Positions 1 to 8,788 are shown, counted from the first letter of the stretch. The stretch is DNA of 64,000 nt from Eubacterium limosum (GCF_000807675.2 NZ_CP019962.1:1488001-1552000); one strand, 5' to 3'. Notes: generated by a model not told the origin, from the letters alone. Numbers and translations: made by a program.

Positions 1-15
1 ACGTCTCAGAAGAGC

Positions 16-117
16 ATGACCAGTTAAAATCGTTAAAATATAGACAATTTAAGAGGGGCAAAAAGGCTTGACAAACGGTTACACTGCAACTATACTAGTC
101 TTAACTGGTCATGACCA
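16..117 (+). promoter_or_regulatory. Promoter and palindromic operator of the sugar-phosphate operon
   Basis: A consensus promoter is visible: TTGACA at 68-73, a 17-base spacer and TATACT at 91-96. Immediately downstream, at 106-117, lies the perfect palindrome TGGTCATGACCA, in the position expected for a repressor site. A 12-base segment at 16-27 (ATGACCAGTTAA) is the exact reverse complement of 101-112, so a second half-site copy sits upstream of the -35 box. The GGT...ACC half-sites fit the general shape of GntR-family operators, and a GntR gene lies at the far end of the operon. The link between the two is inference. Confidence 0.75.
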
Positions 118-145
118 CTAATGATGACCGAGAGGGGAATTACTT

Positions 146-991
146 GTGGATAAAATCGAATTAATTGAGAGAAAGGCGTTTAATATCCGAAATGATATTG
201 TAAAAACCATTATAGAGAATGGTGATGGTCATGCCGGACCGTCCCTGTCCTGTACGGACATTCTGGCGACACTGTACTTTGGAGTGATGAAGGTCGATGT
301 TAACAAACCCAAATGGGAAAAAAGAGACCGCCTTATCCTGAGCGCGGGTCATAAATGCCTGGCGCTGTATGGAACGCTGATTGAAAAGGGATTTGAGAGT
401 GAACGGGTACTGCATAGCTATAATCATTTGGGGACAATCGTGCCGGGTCATCCGGATATGAAAAAGTTCCGGGGTGTGGATTTCAGCTCCGGCGCTCTGG
501 GGCATGGGCTGCCAATTGGCTGCGGCATGGCTCTGGACGCAAAGCTTAAAGACCATGAAAACCGTGTGTTTGTACTTATGGGCGACGGCGAGCAGGGAGA
601 AGGCTCTAACTGGGAAGCAGCAATGTTTGCAGCGCACCATAAGCTCGACAATCTGGTTGCCATTATCGACCGAAACGGCCTGCAGATCAACGGTACAACA
701 AAAGAGGTGCTCAACAGTGCAGATCTTGCGGAAAAATATAAAAGCTTTGGATGGGCGGTAGAGATTGTGGACGGCCATGATGTGGCGGCAATGCTGAATA
801 TTTTTGAACAGACGCCTGCTCAGGCAGGAAAGCCAACAATGGTTATTGCCAATACCATCAAGAGCAAGGGAATGTCCTTTGCGGAAAACAATGTGAAGTA
901 TCACCACTGGAATCCTGGGAAGGATTCTGAGGAGGCCAGACAGGCATTGGAAGATTTACACAGCTATCAGGAAGCAAAGGGGTGGTCATAA
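146..991 (+). CDS. Transketolase, N-terminal (TPP-binding) subunit
   Basis: This is the N-terminal half of a split transketolase, which transfers two-carbon ketol units between sugar phosphates using thiamine diphosphate. At 281 aa it matches the usual size of stand-alone N-terminal subunits. The TPP/Mg motif GDGEQGEG lies at residues 146-153. GDGHAGPSLS near residue 27 and SSGALGHGLP near 114 are typical conserved transketolase segments. The GTG start at 146 follows the GAGGGG at 132-137 by a good distance. It is the first gene of the operon. Its stop codon overlaps the start of the C-terminal subunit gene (TAATG), so the two subunits are probably translationally coupled. Being encoded with transaldolase and aldolases suggests a dedicated catabolic role rather than the general pentose phosphate pathway. 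Confidence 0.93.
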   Translation: MDKIELIERKAFNIRNDIVKTIIENGDGHAGPSLSCTDILATLYFGVMKVDVNKPKWEKRDRLILSAGHKCLALYGTLIEKGFESERVLHSYNHLGTIVPGHPDMKKFRGVDFSSGALGHGLPIGCGMALDAKLKDHENRVFVLMGDGEQGEGSNWEAAMFAAHHKLDNLVAIIDRNGLQINGTTKEVLNSADLAEKYKSFGWAVEIVDGHDVAAMLNIFEQTPAQAGKPTMVIANTIKSKGMSFAENNVKYHHWNPGKDSEEARQALEDLHSYQEAKGWS

Positions 992-1944
992 TGGCAGGAA
1001 CAAAGTTAAACCCAAGAGATGTCTTTGGCGAAGTGCTTTTGGAAATTGGAAAAACAGATGAACGCGTTATGGCAGTATCCTGTGATTCTGGTGCGGGCTC
1101 AGGCATGAACCCTTTTAAAGACGCGCTGCCCTTACAATATTTAGAGGTTGGGATTAGCGAGCAGGACGCCATCGGTATTTGCGCCGGTCTGGCGGAATCC
1201 GGCAGAGTGCCTGTGGTATCAGCGATCGCACCCTTTATCAGTATGCGGTGCTTTGAACAGATCCGGAATGACGTGGGCTACGCGAACATGAACGTAAAGA
1301 TCATTGGCTCAAGCAGCGGTCTGTCTCATTCTAATCTGGGCTCTACACACCAGGCGCTGGAGGATATGGCGATTTTAAAAACAGTGCCGAATATGGTGAT
1401 TTTTAATCCTGGCGACGGCTATGAGGTAGAAATGTCGCTCAGAAAGGCTATAGCCTGCAAAGGGCCTGTTTATATCCGGATGCCGCGAAACGCCATGGAA
1501 ATGCCTATGAATCTGGAAAAGCGCAGCTTTGAAATCGGCAAGGGAGAGCGTCTTCTGGACACTGGCGATGACGTGGTCATTCTGGTTACAGGGACACTGA
1601 GCGTTGACGCGCTGAAAGCAGGACAGCGGCTGGCAGAAAAGGGCTATAGAGTCAAAGTACTTAATTTTACAACCGTTAAGCCACTGGATAAAAAACTGAT
1701 CCGCAACGCTTATAAAAACTGCCGGCTTATGTGCACAGTAGAGGAGCACATAACAACCGGTGGCTTTGGGAGCAGTGTGCTGGAACTTCTTTCAGATATG
1801 ACGCACCACGCACCGGTTCACGTACTGGGCATTGAGGCTGGGTCCACTCAGACAGGGCCCTACCGTGAGCTTTTAGATTACTATGGTTTAAGCGCTGATA
1901 AGCTGACAGAGACCATTGAAACTTACATTCATAATTTAGCATAA
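991..1944 (+). CDS. Transketolase, C-terminal subunit
   Basis: This is the pyrimidine-binding plus C-terminal half of the split transketolase, 317 aa from the ATG at 991. Glu57 in the segment VGISEQ corresponds to the conserved glutamate that activates the TPP aminopyrimidine. The HxxLGSTHQALEDMA-type segment near residue 110 and a C-terminal Rossmann-like domain are as expected. An in-frame GTG at 982 is possible, but the ATG at 991 overlaps the upstream stop as TAATG and has GGGGTGG at the right distance, so I prefer it. With its partner it forms the heterotetrameric enzyme typical of many anaerobes. Confidence 0.92.
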   Translation: MAGTKLNPRDVFGEVLLEIGKTDERVMAVSCDSGAGSGMNPFKDALPLQYLEVGISEQDAIGICAGLAESGRVPVVSAIAPFISMRCFEQIRNDVGYANMNVKIIGSSSGLSHSNLGSTHQALEDMAILKTVPNMVIFNPGDGYEVEMSLRKAIACKGPVYIRMPRNAMEMPMNLEKRSFEIGKGERLLDTGDDVVILVTGTLSVDALKAGQRLAEKGYRVKVLNFTTVKPLDKKLIRNAYKNCRLMCTVEEHITTGGFGSSVLELLSDMTHHAPVHVLGIEAGSTQTGPYRELLDYYGLSADKLTETIETYIHNLA

Positions 1945-1954
1945 GGAGAGAGAC

Positions 1955-3265
1955 ATGGAGATTAAATGCAGTTTAAACACATTCAAGAAAACAGACGTCA
2001 CATTCATTGACAGCGAGAAGGCGTACATCAGCAGAGTGGCCGACCAGCCCATCGCGTTTGAGACCTTTCAGGCCTTAAAGCCATACGTGAAATCCATTGG
2101 TGTGACCGATGGATTTAAAAAGGTTATTGATACCTTTGACGTACCAGAGGGCCAGACCCCGGCAGGTTTTCGGGTAGAATACGAGCTGGAGGAGGACGGG
2201 GCCCTCAGAGCAGATCTGGTAAGAGATATCAGCTATGACAAAAATGGAATGAAACGCCCGACGAACGTTCTGTTTTCAGCAGACAGCGCCAATCCTTACG
2301 AAGTAGCGCCCATCAAAAACATTCTTGCCAACCTGACCTGTAACCCTGGGATCATCTATGATCTGTTCATCAATAATCCAAAAGCAAATGTCGGCAATCA
2401 GTTTAAAACAAGAGACGAGGTTATGGCAGAAATCGGCAGGATTCTGGGCCCCGGCGCAGACATTAGCGTTGAGCTGAACGACCCCTTTGGCAAATCCGAC
2501 GCCGAGATTCTGGAAGAAGCCGCTAAATTTAAAGAAATGCTGTCCGAATACCGCGTCGTCATTAAGGTGCCGCACACCGGACCAGTCAGCAAGGAAACCG
2601 TTGACCAGCTCCTTACAGGCGACAAGAAATTTTCAATCCCCTGCGACGCACCTGGTACAGCCGAAGCGCTGAGAGGCCACAACATCGCATTGATGCTTCA
2701 GGAAAATGGCTACCGGGTCAATTTTACCTTAATGTTTGAGCCCTATCAGACAGCACTTGCGCTGCAGGCAAAGCCCTATTTTATCAACAGCTTTGTCCGC
2801 CACCGCTTCATGCAGTCCGAAATCATGAAAAAAGGCCTTGCGGCTTACGACGCAACACGCGACCCCAGGTATTTGGAAGACATTAAAAAAATGTTCATCG
2901 AAAAAGACTACCTGTGCAAAGGGCAGGAAATGGATCTGCTGAGCGTCAAGCAGGCAGCCGAGGATCTGCTTAAATACCGGCACTTTGAAGACCATGAAGG
3001 GGCTGACGGCCTGGACAGTGTAAGACATAACCTGAGATGGTTTAAAAACACCAACCTGAACGATTCAAGACTGATTATCTGCAGTATGGAAGGGCCGCTC
3101 AATTACCCGGATATCGACAAGCTTTTAGTCGAGGACGAATTCAGCGATCTGGTCAACCGTGTGGTTATTACCGCAGAGCCAAGCTATCTGGCGCGCTTTA
3201 CCTCCTGCAACCAGGTAATCAGCTATCAGCGCCGGTTTATGAACGCGGCTAACGGCGCAAAATAA
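1955..3265 (+). CDS. Transaldolase-like protein
   Basis: Parts of this 436-aa protein read like a class I transaldolase. Lys204 sits in VVIKVPHTG, matching the IKxP Schiff-base strand of the family. NFTLMFEPYQ at 256-265 and NSFVRHR near 278 match the N-x-TL-x-F-x-x-Q and SPFVGR segments. It is clearly longer than TalB (about 317 aa) or the short TalC type (about 215-220 aa), with a roughly 110-residue N-terminal extension and a C-terminal tail. It follows the transketolase subunits after 10 bases, with an AAGGAG ribosome binding site, so a transketolase/transaldolase pair is encoded together. The substrate may differ from fructose 6-phosphate. The family call is good; the exact activity is inference. 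Confidence 0.75.
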   Translation: MEIKCSLNTFKKTDVTFIDSEKAYISRVADQPIAFETFQALKPYVKSIGVTDGFKKVIDTFDVPEGQTPAGFRVEYELEEDGALRADLVRDISYDKNGMKRPTNVLFSADSANPYEVAPIKNILANLTCNPGIIYDLFINNPKANVGNQFKTRDEVMAEIGRILGPGADISVELNDPFGKSDAEILEEAAKFKEMLSEYRVVIKVPHTGPVSKETVDQLLTGDKKFSIPCDAPGTAEALRGHNIALMLQENGYRVNFTLMFEPYQTALALQAKPYFINSFVRHRFMQSEIMKKGLAAYDATRDPRYLEDIKKMFIEKDYLCKGQEMDLLSVKQAAEDLLKYRHFEDHEGADGLDSVRHNLRWFKNTNLNDSRLIICSMEGPLNYPDIDKLLVEDEFSDLVNRVVITAEPSYLARFTSCNQVISYQRRFMNAANGAK

Positions 3266-3292
3266 AATCAGAATAAGAAATGAGGTCATGAA

Positions 3293-4144
3293 ATGAGTTA
3301 TGTAAACATGGAAAAAATATTGAAGGATGCCAGAAAGGGCGGATACGCTGTCGGCGCCTTCAACATTGTCAATCAAATGACAGCAAAGGCGGCGGTGGAA
3401 GCGGCAGAAGAGCTGAGTTGTCCGATCATTCTTCAGACCTCGGTTAAAACCGTCAGGCAATTTGGAATTGAAGAAATGATGCAGTTTTTAAAACCCATTG
3501 TGGAGAATGCAAAGGTAGATGTGGCAGTGCATCTTGACCATTCGACCGATGTGGATTTTACCATCGCCTGTATTGACGGCGGATGGAGCTCCGTTATGTA
3601 TGATGGCTCAAAGCTGCCGCTGTCAGAAAATATTGCGAACACTAAAAAAATTGTGGAAGCCGCCCACGCAAAAGATGTTACTGTCGAAGGTGAGCTTGGA
3701 GCCATCGTGGGCGTGGAAGACGATATTGTAGTCGATGAAGACCAGAGTGCTCTGGCAAATCCGGAGGACTGTAAGGTTTATCTGGAAGAGACAAAAATTA
3801 ATGCCTTTGCTCCGGCCATCGGCACAGCCCATGGTGTATATAAAGGGGAGGTTAAAATTGATTACGACCTTTTTGAAAACATCAACAGCTTTTCGCCTTG
3901 CCCGCTGGTACTGCATGGCGGTACTGGTCTGAGCACAGGCACCTTTAAACGGCTGATAAGCTTGGGGGCGGCAAAAGTCAATATTTCAACAGCGATTAAG
4001 ATTGCTTACTGCGGCGGTATGAGAGACTACACAAAGCTGCGGCCTGATGAAAATGATCCACTGAAGCTGGACGCTTTTGTAAAAGATAAGGTCAAAGAAG
4101 TGGTTAGAAATCACATCACACTGTTCAGCTTATTAGAAGATTAG
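3293..4144 (+). CDS. Class II fructose-bisphosphate aldolase family protein
   Basis: This is a zinc-dependent ketose-bisphosphate aldolase of the FbaA/GatY/KbaY family, 283 aa. Family motifs are present: HLDHS at 80-84 (catalytic Asp82 and zinc ligand His83), EGELG at 132-136, zinc-ligand His180 in GTAHG, His208 in LHGGTG, and the phosphate-binding VNIST at 229-233. It cleaves or forms ketose 1-phosphates with dihydroxyacetone phosphate. Whether it acts on fructose, tagatose or another bisphosphate cannot be told. It sits in the sugar-phosphate operon between the transaldolase-like protein and a PHP phosphoesterase, with a GAGGT site before the ATG. A dedicated catabolic aldolase is more likely than the only glycolytic enzyme. 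Confidence 0.9.
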   Translation: MSYVNMEKILKDARKGGYAVGAFNIVNQMTAKAAVEAAEELSCPIILQTSVKTVRQFGIEEMMQFLKPIVENAKVDVAVHLDHSTDVDFTIACIDGGWSSVMYDGSKLPLSENIANTKKIVEAAHAKDVTVEGELGAIVGVEDDIVVDEDQSALANPEDCKVYLEETKINAFAPAIGTAHGVYKGEVKIDYDLFENINSFSPCPLVLHGGTGLSTGTFKRLISLGAAKVNISTAIKIAYCGGMRDYTKLRPDENDPLKLDAFVKDKVKEVVRNHITLFSLLED

Positions 4145-4155
4145 GAAGTGAGCAT

Positions 4156-5094
4156 ATGGATTACAAACCAAATTATCTCTGTGATCTGCACAGCCACACA
4201 ACCCGCTCAGACGGTAACGATACCCCAAAGGAATTTCTGGATACCGCGGCAGCGCTGGGGATGAAGGTCGTAGCCATCACAGACCACGATGTGCTGCCGC
4301 CGGAGAAGATTGAGGTGGGCGGGCTCATGGTCGATGTGGAACGCTATGCCCAGAAGAAAGGCATGAAGGTTTTAAAGGGAATTGAGTTTTCCTGTGAAAC
4401 AGAGGTAGAGGATGTGCATCTGGTGGCCTTTGGCTGTGATTACTCAAGCCCTGAAATTTTGGCCATGAACCGGATCATTGTTCAGAGTAAGATTGATTCC
4501 TACAGAAGGCTGACCGAACTGCTGACAGAGAAAGGCTTTCCCATCAGCTGGGAGGAAGTGCTCAATTACAATGATATCCCGAGAAAGCCGGAAGATGTGC
4601 AGAAGAAAATCATCTTTAACCTCATGGCAGAGAAAGGCTATACCGAAACCTGGAGTGACGCCAAGCTGATGATCCGCAACACGCCGGAATACAGTGTGAA
4701 ACGTGAAAAGCCAGACCCCCTGACCATTATTGATATTGTACACCGCGCGGGAGGAATCGTTATTTTGGCGCACCCCTATCTTATTGACGAGAGGGTTAAA
4801 ACAAAAGCCCTGGAGTGTTCAAGAGCTGAATATATTGACCGCCTGATCAAGGGCGGGCTGGACGGCATTGAGGCCTCTTACACCTATGACAAGACAACCT
4901 ATAATGGCTCGCTGACAAAGGAAGAAATCATAGAACAGGTGCGCAGAGACTACACTGACAGGGTTGCGATTATTTCCGGAGGCTCAGACTACCATGCAGA
5001 TTATAAGAAGTCCAGCAAAAAAGTCCGGAATATTGGCGAATGCGGCATTACGCCAGAGTATTTTCAAAGCAATGAGCTGTTGTCCAGACTGTAG
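4156..5094 (+). CDS. PHP-domain metal-dependent phosphoesterase
   Basis: This PHP (polymerase and histidinol phosphatase) superfamily protein is 312 aa, related in layout to the TrpH/YciV nucleoside-bisphosphate phosphatases. The metal site is visible as DLHSHTTRSDG at 10-20, AITDHD near 64-69, GIEFSCE near 77-83, LAHPY near 201 and a C-terminal SGGSDYHAD. It probably hydrolyses a phosphomonoester made in this operon. It begins 12 bases after the aldolase stop and ends 8 bases before the HAD phosphatase start. Two different phosphatases side by side suggest removal of dead-end phosphorylated intermediates. The substrate is unknown. Confidence 0.85.
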   Translation: MDYKPNYLCDLHSHTTRSDGNDTPKEFLDTAAALGMKVVAITDHDVLPPEKIEVGGLMVDVERYAQKKGMKVLKGIEFSCETEVEDVHLVAFGCDYSSPEILAMNRIIVQSKIDSYRRLTELLTEKGFPISWEEVLNYNDIPRKPEDVQKKIIFNLMAEKGYTETWSDAKLMIRNTPEYSVKREKPDPLTIIDIVHRAGGIVILAHPYLIDERVKTKALECSRAEYIDRLIKGGLDGIEASYTYDKTTYNGSLTKEEIIEQVRRDYTDRVAIISGGSDYHADYKKSSKKVRNIGECGITPEYFQSNELLSRL

Positions 5095-5102
5095 GTGAAA
5101 AA

Positions 5103-5759
5103 ATGGGAAAACATTATGATTTGATTATTTTTGATCTGGATGGGACGCTGGTAGATTCTGCAGCGGATATTGTGGCGACCGTTAAGTATATTATTAAGAA
5201 ATATGGATTTGAGCCAAAATCAGACACTTTTATACGGAACTGTATTGGCGGCGGAGCACGTAATGTTCTGCTAAAGAGCCTTGGAGAAGATAAAGAAGCG
5301 TTAATCGACAGTGAGATTTTGCCGCTGTTTAAAAAATATTACGAAGAAAACTGTGCCGTGTACACCAGCCTGTATCCCGGCGTTAAGGAAGTATTGGAAC
5401 ATTACAAGAAAATAGGCAGACCAATGGCTTTGGCGACCTATAAGATCAGAAGCGCTACAGAAAAAATTATGAAAGCTCTGGCGTTTGACCAGTATTTTGA
5501 CTATCTGGTAACCGCAGATGATGTTGAAAACCCAAAACCCCACCCGGAATGTATACAAAAAATATTGGCGCACTACCAGATGCAGCCAGAACAGGCAGTG
5601 CTGGTGGGGGACACAAAAACAGATTTTATGACAGGCCACAACGCAGGTGTGGATGTGTGTGCGGTAACCTATGGATACGGCAGCAGTGAAGTGCTGAAGG
5701 ATCTGGGACCGGCCTATATAGTGGATACAATAAGTGAAATAAAGGAACTGCTCCTTTAA
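5103..5759 (+). CDS. HAD-family phosphatase (phosphoglycolate phosphatase-like)
   Basis: This HAD-superfamily hydrolase, 218 aa, has a helical cap domain. The nucleophile motif is FDLDGTLVDS with Asp11 and Asp13. Motif II is ATYK near residue 116, and the acidic motif is VGDTKTD near 177-183. Size and motifs match the Gph/PgmB group, acting on small phosphorylated metabolites such as 2-phosphoglycolate or sugar phosphates. Phosphoglycolate and similar side products can arise from transketolase and aldolase chemistry, so a housecleaning role is plausible but not shown. It lies 24 bases before the first DeoC-like gene. Confidence 0.85.
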   Translation: MGKHYDLIIFDLDGTLVDSAADIVATVKYIIKKYGFEPKSDTFIRNCIGGGARNVLLKSLGEDKEALIDSEILPLFKKYYEENCAVYTSLYPGVKEVLEHYKKIGRPMALATYKIRSATEKIMKALAFDQYFDYLVTADDVENPKPHPECIQKILAHYQMQPEQAVLVGDTKTDFMTGHNAGVDVCAVTYGYGSSEVLKDLGPAYIVDTISEIKELLL

Positions 5760-5783
5760 AAAAAGAGAATACAGGAGGAAACG

Positions 5784-6503
5784 ATGGTTGATTTATCAAA
5801 AATGGATAAGTGGTCATTAGGAAAGTGTTTTGACCATTCGGTACTGCCCAAGGATACAACAGAAGCGGATATTCGCAAAGGCTGCCAGGAAGCAAAGGCA
5901 TATAACTGCGCGGCGTTTTATTCAGCATCACCTTATTGGACACCTGTGGTAAAGGAAGAGCTTGAAGGAACAGACATCCATATCGCCACAGGCTTGGATT
6001 TTCCCTTTGGCGCGTCAACTGTAAAAATGAAGGGACTCGAGACCGAGGAGGCTGTCCGACTCGGGTGTACAGCGCTGGACATGGTTATGAATATCGGCGC
6101 GCTCAAAGACAAAAATTACAAGGAAGTAAAGGCAGGGCTGGACGCTTTTGTAAAAGCAGCTGAAGGCAACCTGACGAAATGCATCATGGACGTTAACTTT
6201 TTAACGGACGATGAAATTATTGCGGGCTGTAATTTAATTGCAGAAGCAGGGATTGACTATGCGAAAACCTCAACAGGACAGTTTGAAGGGCCGTCGATGG
6301 ATCAGTTTTTACTCATGAAAAAAACATTGAAGGATACCGACATTAAGCTTAAGGTTGCCGGTGTTAAATTTCCGAGACCTCAGAATGCCTACGCGTTTTT
6401 ACTCGCAGGAGCAGATTTAATTGGGACCCGTGCAGCTGTGGCGATTATAGACGCCTTAGATCAGATGCGTGAGATTGGCATTGTACCGCCGCTTCAAAAG
6501 TAA
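5784..6503 (+). CDS. DeoC-like aldolase, paralogue 1 of 4
   Basis: This TIM-barrel class I aldolase of the deoxyribose-phosphate aldolase (DERA) family has 239 aa. Asp99 in LDMVMNIGAL, the Schiff-base Lys161 in AKTSTGQ, and Lys190 in LKVAGVK align with the DERA catalytic Asp, Lys and Lys. The glycine-rich phosphate loop differs from normal DERA: canonical SGGIR is replaced by AGVKFPRPQN, and GTSSG by GTRAA. The substrate is therefore probably not plain deoxyribose 5-phosphate. A strong AGGAGG precedes the ATG. It is the first of four head-to-tail paralogues and is most similar by eye to the second. Confidence 0.85.
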   Translation: MVDLSKMDKWSLGKCFDHSVLPKDTTEADIRKGCQEAKAYNCAAFYSASPYWTPVVKEELEGTDIHIATGLDFPFGASTVKMKGLETEEAVRLGCTALDMVMNIGALKDKNYKEVKAGLDAFVKAAEGNLTKCIMDVNFLTDDEIIAGCNLIAEAGIDYAKTSTGQFEGPSMDQFLLMKKTLKDTDIKLKVAGVKFPRPQNAYAFLLAGADLIGTRAAVAIIDALDQMREIGIVPPLQK

Positions 6504-6539
6504 AGCAGTGGATTCAACAGATTATATCAGGAGAAAAAA

Positions 6540-7259
6540 ATGATCGATTTAAAAAAGTTAACCAAGTGGGATGCCGGAAAGCTCTTTGATTATGCCATTC
6601 TGCCCAAAGATACCGATGAAGAAGCCATCCGTAATGGGTGCCGTGAGGCAAAGGCTTACAACTGCGCGGCTTTTTATTCATCTTCACCTTATTGGACGCC
6701 CATTGTGGTAGAAGAATTAGGAGATACGGACGTTAACATTGCGACAGGGATCAGTTTTCCGTTCGGTTCACAGCCCTCGGCTGTAAAAGCCATGGAAACA
6801 GAACTGGCTGTGAAAGCAGGCTGTACATGCCTGGATATGGTCATCAACATAGGGGCTTTAAAAGACGAAAAATATGATGTTGTCAAACAGGAGCTTGTTG
6901 ATTTTAAAAATGCGGCTCAGGGACGTATGACAAAAGGAATTCTAGACGTTGCGTTTCTCACAGATGATGAGATAAAGGCTGGATGCGAGCTGATCAAGGA
7001 AGTTGGCCTTGATTATGCAAAATCAGCGACAGGACAGTTTGAGGGGCCGACGATGGAGCAGGTTTTGATTATGAAAGAAACAATCGCGGATTCCAATGTT
7101 AAGCTGAAGGTTTCTGGCGTTAAGTTTCCAAGACCTCAGAATGCATGGGCCTTTATTATGGCAGGGGCAGAGCTGATTGGAACACGGTCTGCGCCGGAAA
7201 TTATTGATTCGATGGATCAGATGCGGGAAATTGGGTTACTGCCGCCTTATGAAGGATAA
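6540..7259 (+). CDS. DeoC-like aldolase, paralogue 2 of 4
   Basis: A second 239-aa DERA-family paralogue, collinear with the first. The catalytic set is kept at the same positions: Asp99 in LDMVINIGAL, Lys161 in AKSATGQ, Lys190 in LKVSGVK. It shares the substitution of the DERA phosphate loop (KFPRPQN, GTRSA). It uses isoleucine and an SQPSAVK loop where copy 1 has ASTVK, showing independent drift rather than recent duplication. An AGGAG site precedes the ATG. It may make a hetero-oligomer with the neighbours or act on a different aldol. Confidence 0.85.
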   Translation: MIDLKKLTKWDAGKLFDYAILPKDTDEEAIRNGCREAKAYNCAAFYSSSPYWTPIVVEELGDTDVNIATGISFPFGSQPSAVKAMETELAVKAGCTCLDMVINIGALKDEKYDVVKQELVDFKNAAQGRMTKGILDVAFLTDDEIKAGCELIKEVGLDYAKSATGQFEGPTMEQVLIMKETIADSNVKLKVSGVKFPRPQNAWAFIMAGAELIGTRSAPEIIDSMDQMREIGLLPPYEG

Positions 7260-7314
7260 GACAGCGGATAAGCCAGGATATAAATTAAAGGATAAACAGG
7301 ACAAGGAGTAAAAA

Positions 7315-8034
7315 ATGATTGATTTTTCAAAAATGACAAAAAAAGATGTTGGTAAATGTTTTGACTATTTCATTGGCCCAAAAGACACAACCGAAGCGAT
7401 TATCCGCGAAGAGTGTAAAACAGCCATTGAATACAATGTAAAAGCCTTCTGCTTCTCTTCTTCAATTTGGTCATCGGTGGTTGCAGAAGAACTAAAAGGA
7501 ACCGATATTTTGGTTGGAGCAGGGATTGGATTTCCGTTTGGGCAGCAGACCAGCGCAGTTAAATGCTTTGAAACAGAAGAAGCTGTAAGAATGGGAGCAA
7601 CGGTATTGGATAATGTCATGAACGTTGGCCTGATGAAAGACAAAAAATACGACCAGATTCTCCAGGAATTTAAAGATTATAAAAAAGCAGCAGGCCCGGC
7701 GATCACAAAAATGATTCTGGAAGTATGTATGCTGACAGATGAAGAAATTCGTATTGGCTGTGAGCTAATTGCAGAAGCAGGCTTGGACTGGGCTAAATCA
7801 TCAACAGGACAGTGGGAAGGGCCGACGATGGAGCAGGTGCGCATTATGGCTAAGACTCTGGAAGGAAGTGATACAAAGGTAAAAGTATCCGGTGTTAAAT
7901 TTCCGAGAGCACAAAACGCTTACTGCTTCTTGATGGGCGGAGCGGAATTGATTGGTACCCGCCAGGCGCCGCAGATCATTGATTCTTTAGATATGATGCG
8001 CGAAATTGGCGTTGTTCCAAAATATGAAGGATAA
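7315..8034 (+). CDS. DeoC-like aldolase, paralogue 3 of 4
   Basis: A third 239-aa DERA-family paralogue. The lysines are retained (Lys161 in AKSSTGQ, Lys190 in VKVSGVK), as is Asp99. The strand after Asp99 reads LDNVMNVGLMK rather than LDMVxNIGALK, and residues 41-52 change from NCAAFYSxSPYW to NVKAFCFSSSIW. It therefore belongs with copy 4 to a second subgroup, and a pocket difference is likely. An AAGGAG site precedes the ATG. The next gene starts 35 bases downstream. Activity is presumed and the substrate is unknown. Confidence 0.83.
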   Translation: MIDFSKMTKKDVGKCFDYFIGPKDTTEAIIREECKTAIEYNVKAFCFSSSIWSSVVAEELKGTDILVGAGIGFPFGQQTSAVKCFETEEAVRMGATVLDNVMNVGLMKDKKYDQILQEFKDYKKAAGPAITKMILEVCMLTDEEIRIGCELIAEAGLDWAKSSTGQWEGPTMEQVRIMAKTLEGSDTKVKVSGVKFPRAQNAYCFLMGGAELIGTRQAPQIIDSLDMMREIGVVPKYEG

Positions 8035-8068
8035 ATTTTAAAATAATAACAAAATAAAGGAGTAAAAA

Positions 8069-8788
8069 ATGGTTGATTTATCGAAAATGACGAAACATGA
8101 CATGGGAAAGCTGATTGATTTTTCTGTTTTGGGCAAAGACTCAACAGAAGAAGATATTCGCAAGGGGTGCAGGACCGCTATTGAGTACAACTGCAAGGCC
8201 TTCTGTTTTTCGTCCTCTTACTGGACGCCGGTGGTTGCGGAAGAGCTAAAGGGGACAGACCTGCTGGTCGGTGCAGGAATTGGTTTTCCTTTTGGTCAGC
8301 AGAGCAGCGCTGTAAAATGCTTTGAAGCAGAAGAAGCCGTCCGCATGGGGGCAACTGTTCTGGATAACTGTATGAATGTTGGCGATTTTAAAGAAGGTAA
8401 GTACGACAAGGTTTTGCAGGAATTCAAGGACTATAAAAAAGCAGCGGGCCCGGCAATGACTAAAATGATCATTGAAACCTGTATGTTAACCAAAGAAGAA
8501 ATTGTAACCGCTACCAAACTGGTGGCTGAAGCGGGCATCGACTGGGTTAAGACCTCAACAGGGCAATATGCAGGACCAAGTGTCTCAGACGTTATCCTGA
8601 TGGTGGAAGCCCTGGAAGGTTCTGACACGAAGGTAAAGGTTGCCGGGGTTAAGGCGCCGCGTCCACAGAATGCGTTTGCTTTTATTTTAGCCGGAGCAGA
8701 ATTGATCGGAACTCAGGGCGGCAAGGAAATTTTAGACGGTGTTGATGATTTACGGAAAATTGGATTAATTCCCGCATACCAGGGATAA
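8069..8788 (+). CDS. DeoC-like aldolase, paralogue 4 of 4
   Basis: A fourth 239-aa DERA-family paralogue. Lys161 lies in VKTSTGQ, Lys190 in VKVAGVK and Asp99 in LDNCMNVGDFK. It is closest to copy 3, sharing GAGIGFPFGQQ and KDYKKAAGPA. It differs from all others at the C-terminal loop, where GTRxA becomes GTQGG and KFPRxQN becomes KAPRPQN, so its anion-binding site is probably different. An AAGGAG ribosome binding site precedes the ATG. Retention of all catalytic lysines in four copies argues that none is decaying. Confidence 0.83.
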   Translation: MVDLSKMTKHDMGKLIDFSVLGKDSTEEDIRKGCRTAIEYNCKAFCFSSSYWTPVVAEELKGTDLLVGAGIGFPFGQQSSAVKCFEAEEAVRMGATVLDNCMNVGDFKEGKYDKVLQEFKDYKKAAGPAMTKMIIETCMLTKEEIVTATKLVAEAGIDWVKTSTGQYAGPSVSDVILMVEALEGSDTKVKVAGVKAPRPQNAFAFILAGAELIGTQGGKEILDGVDDLRKIGLIPAYQG

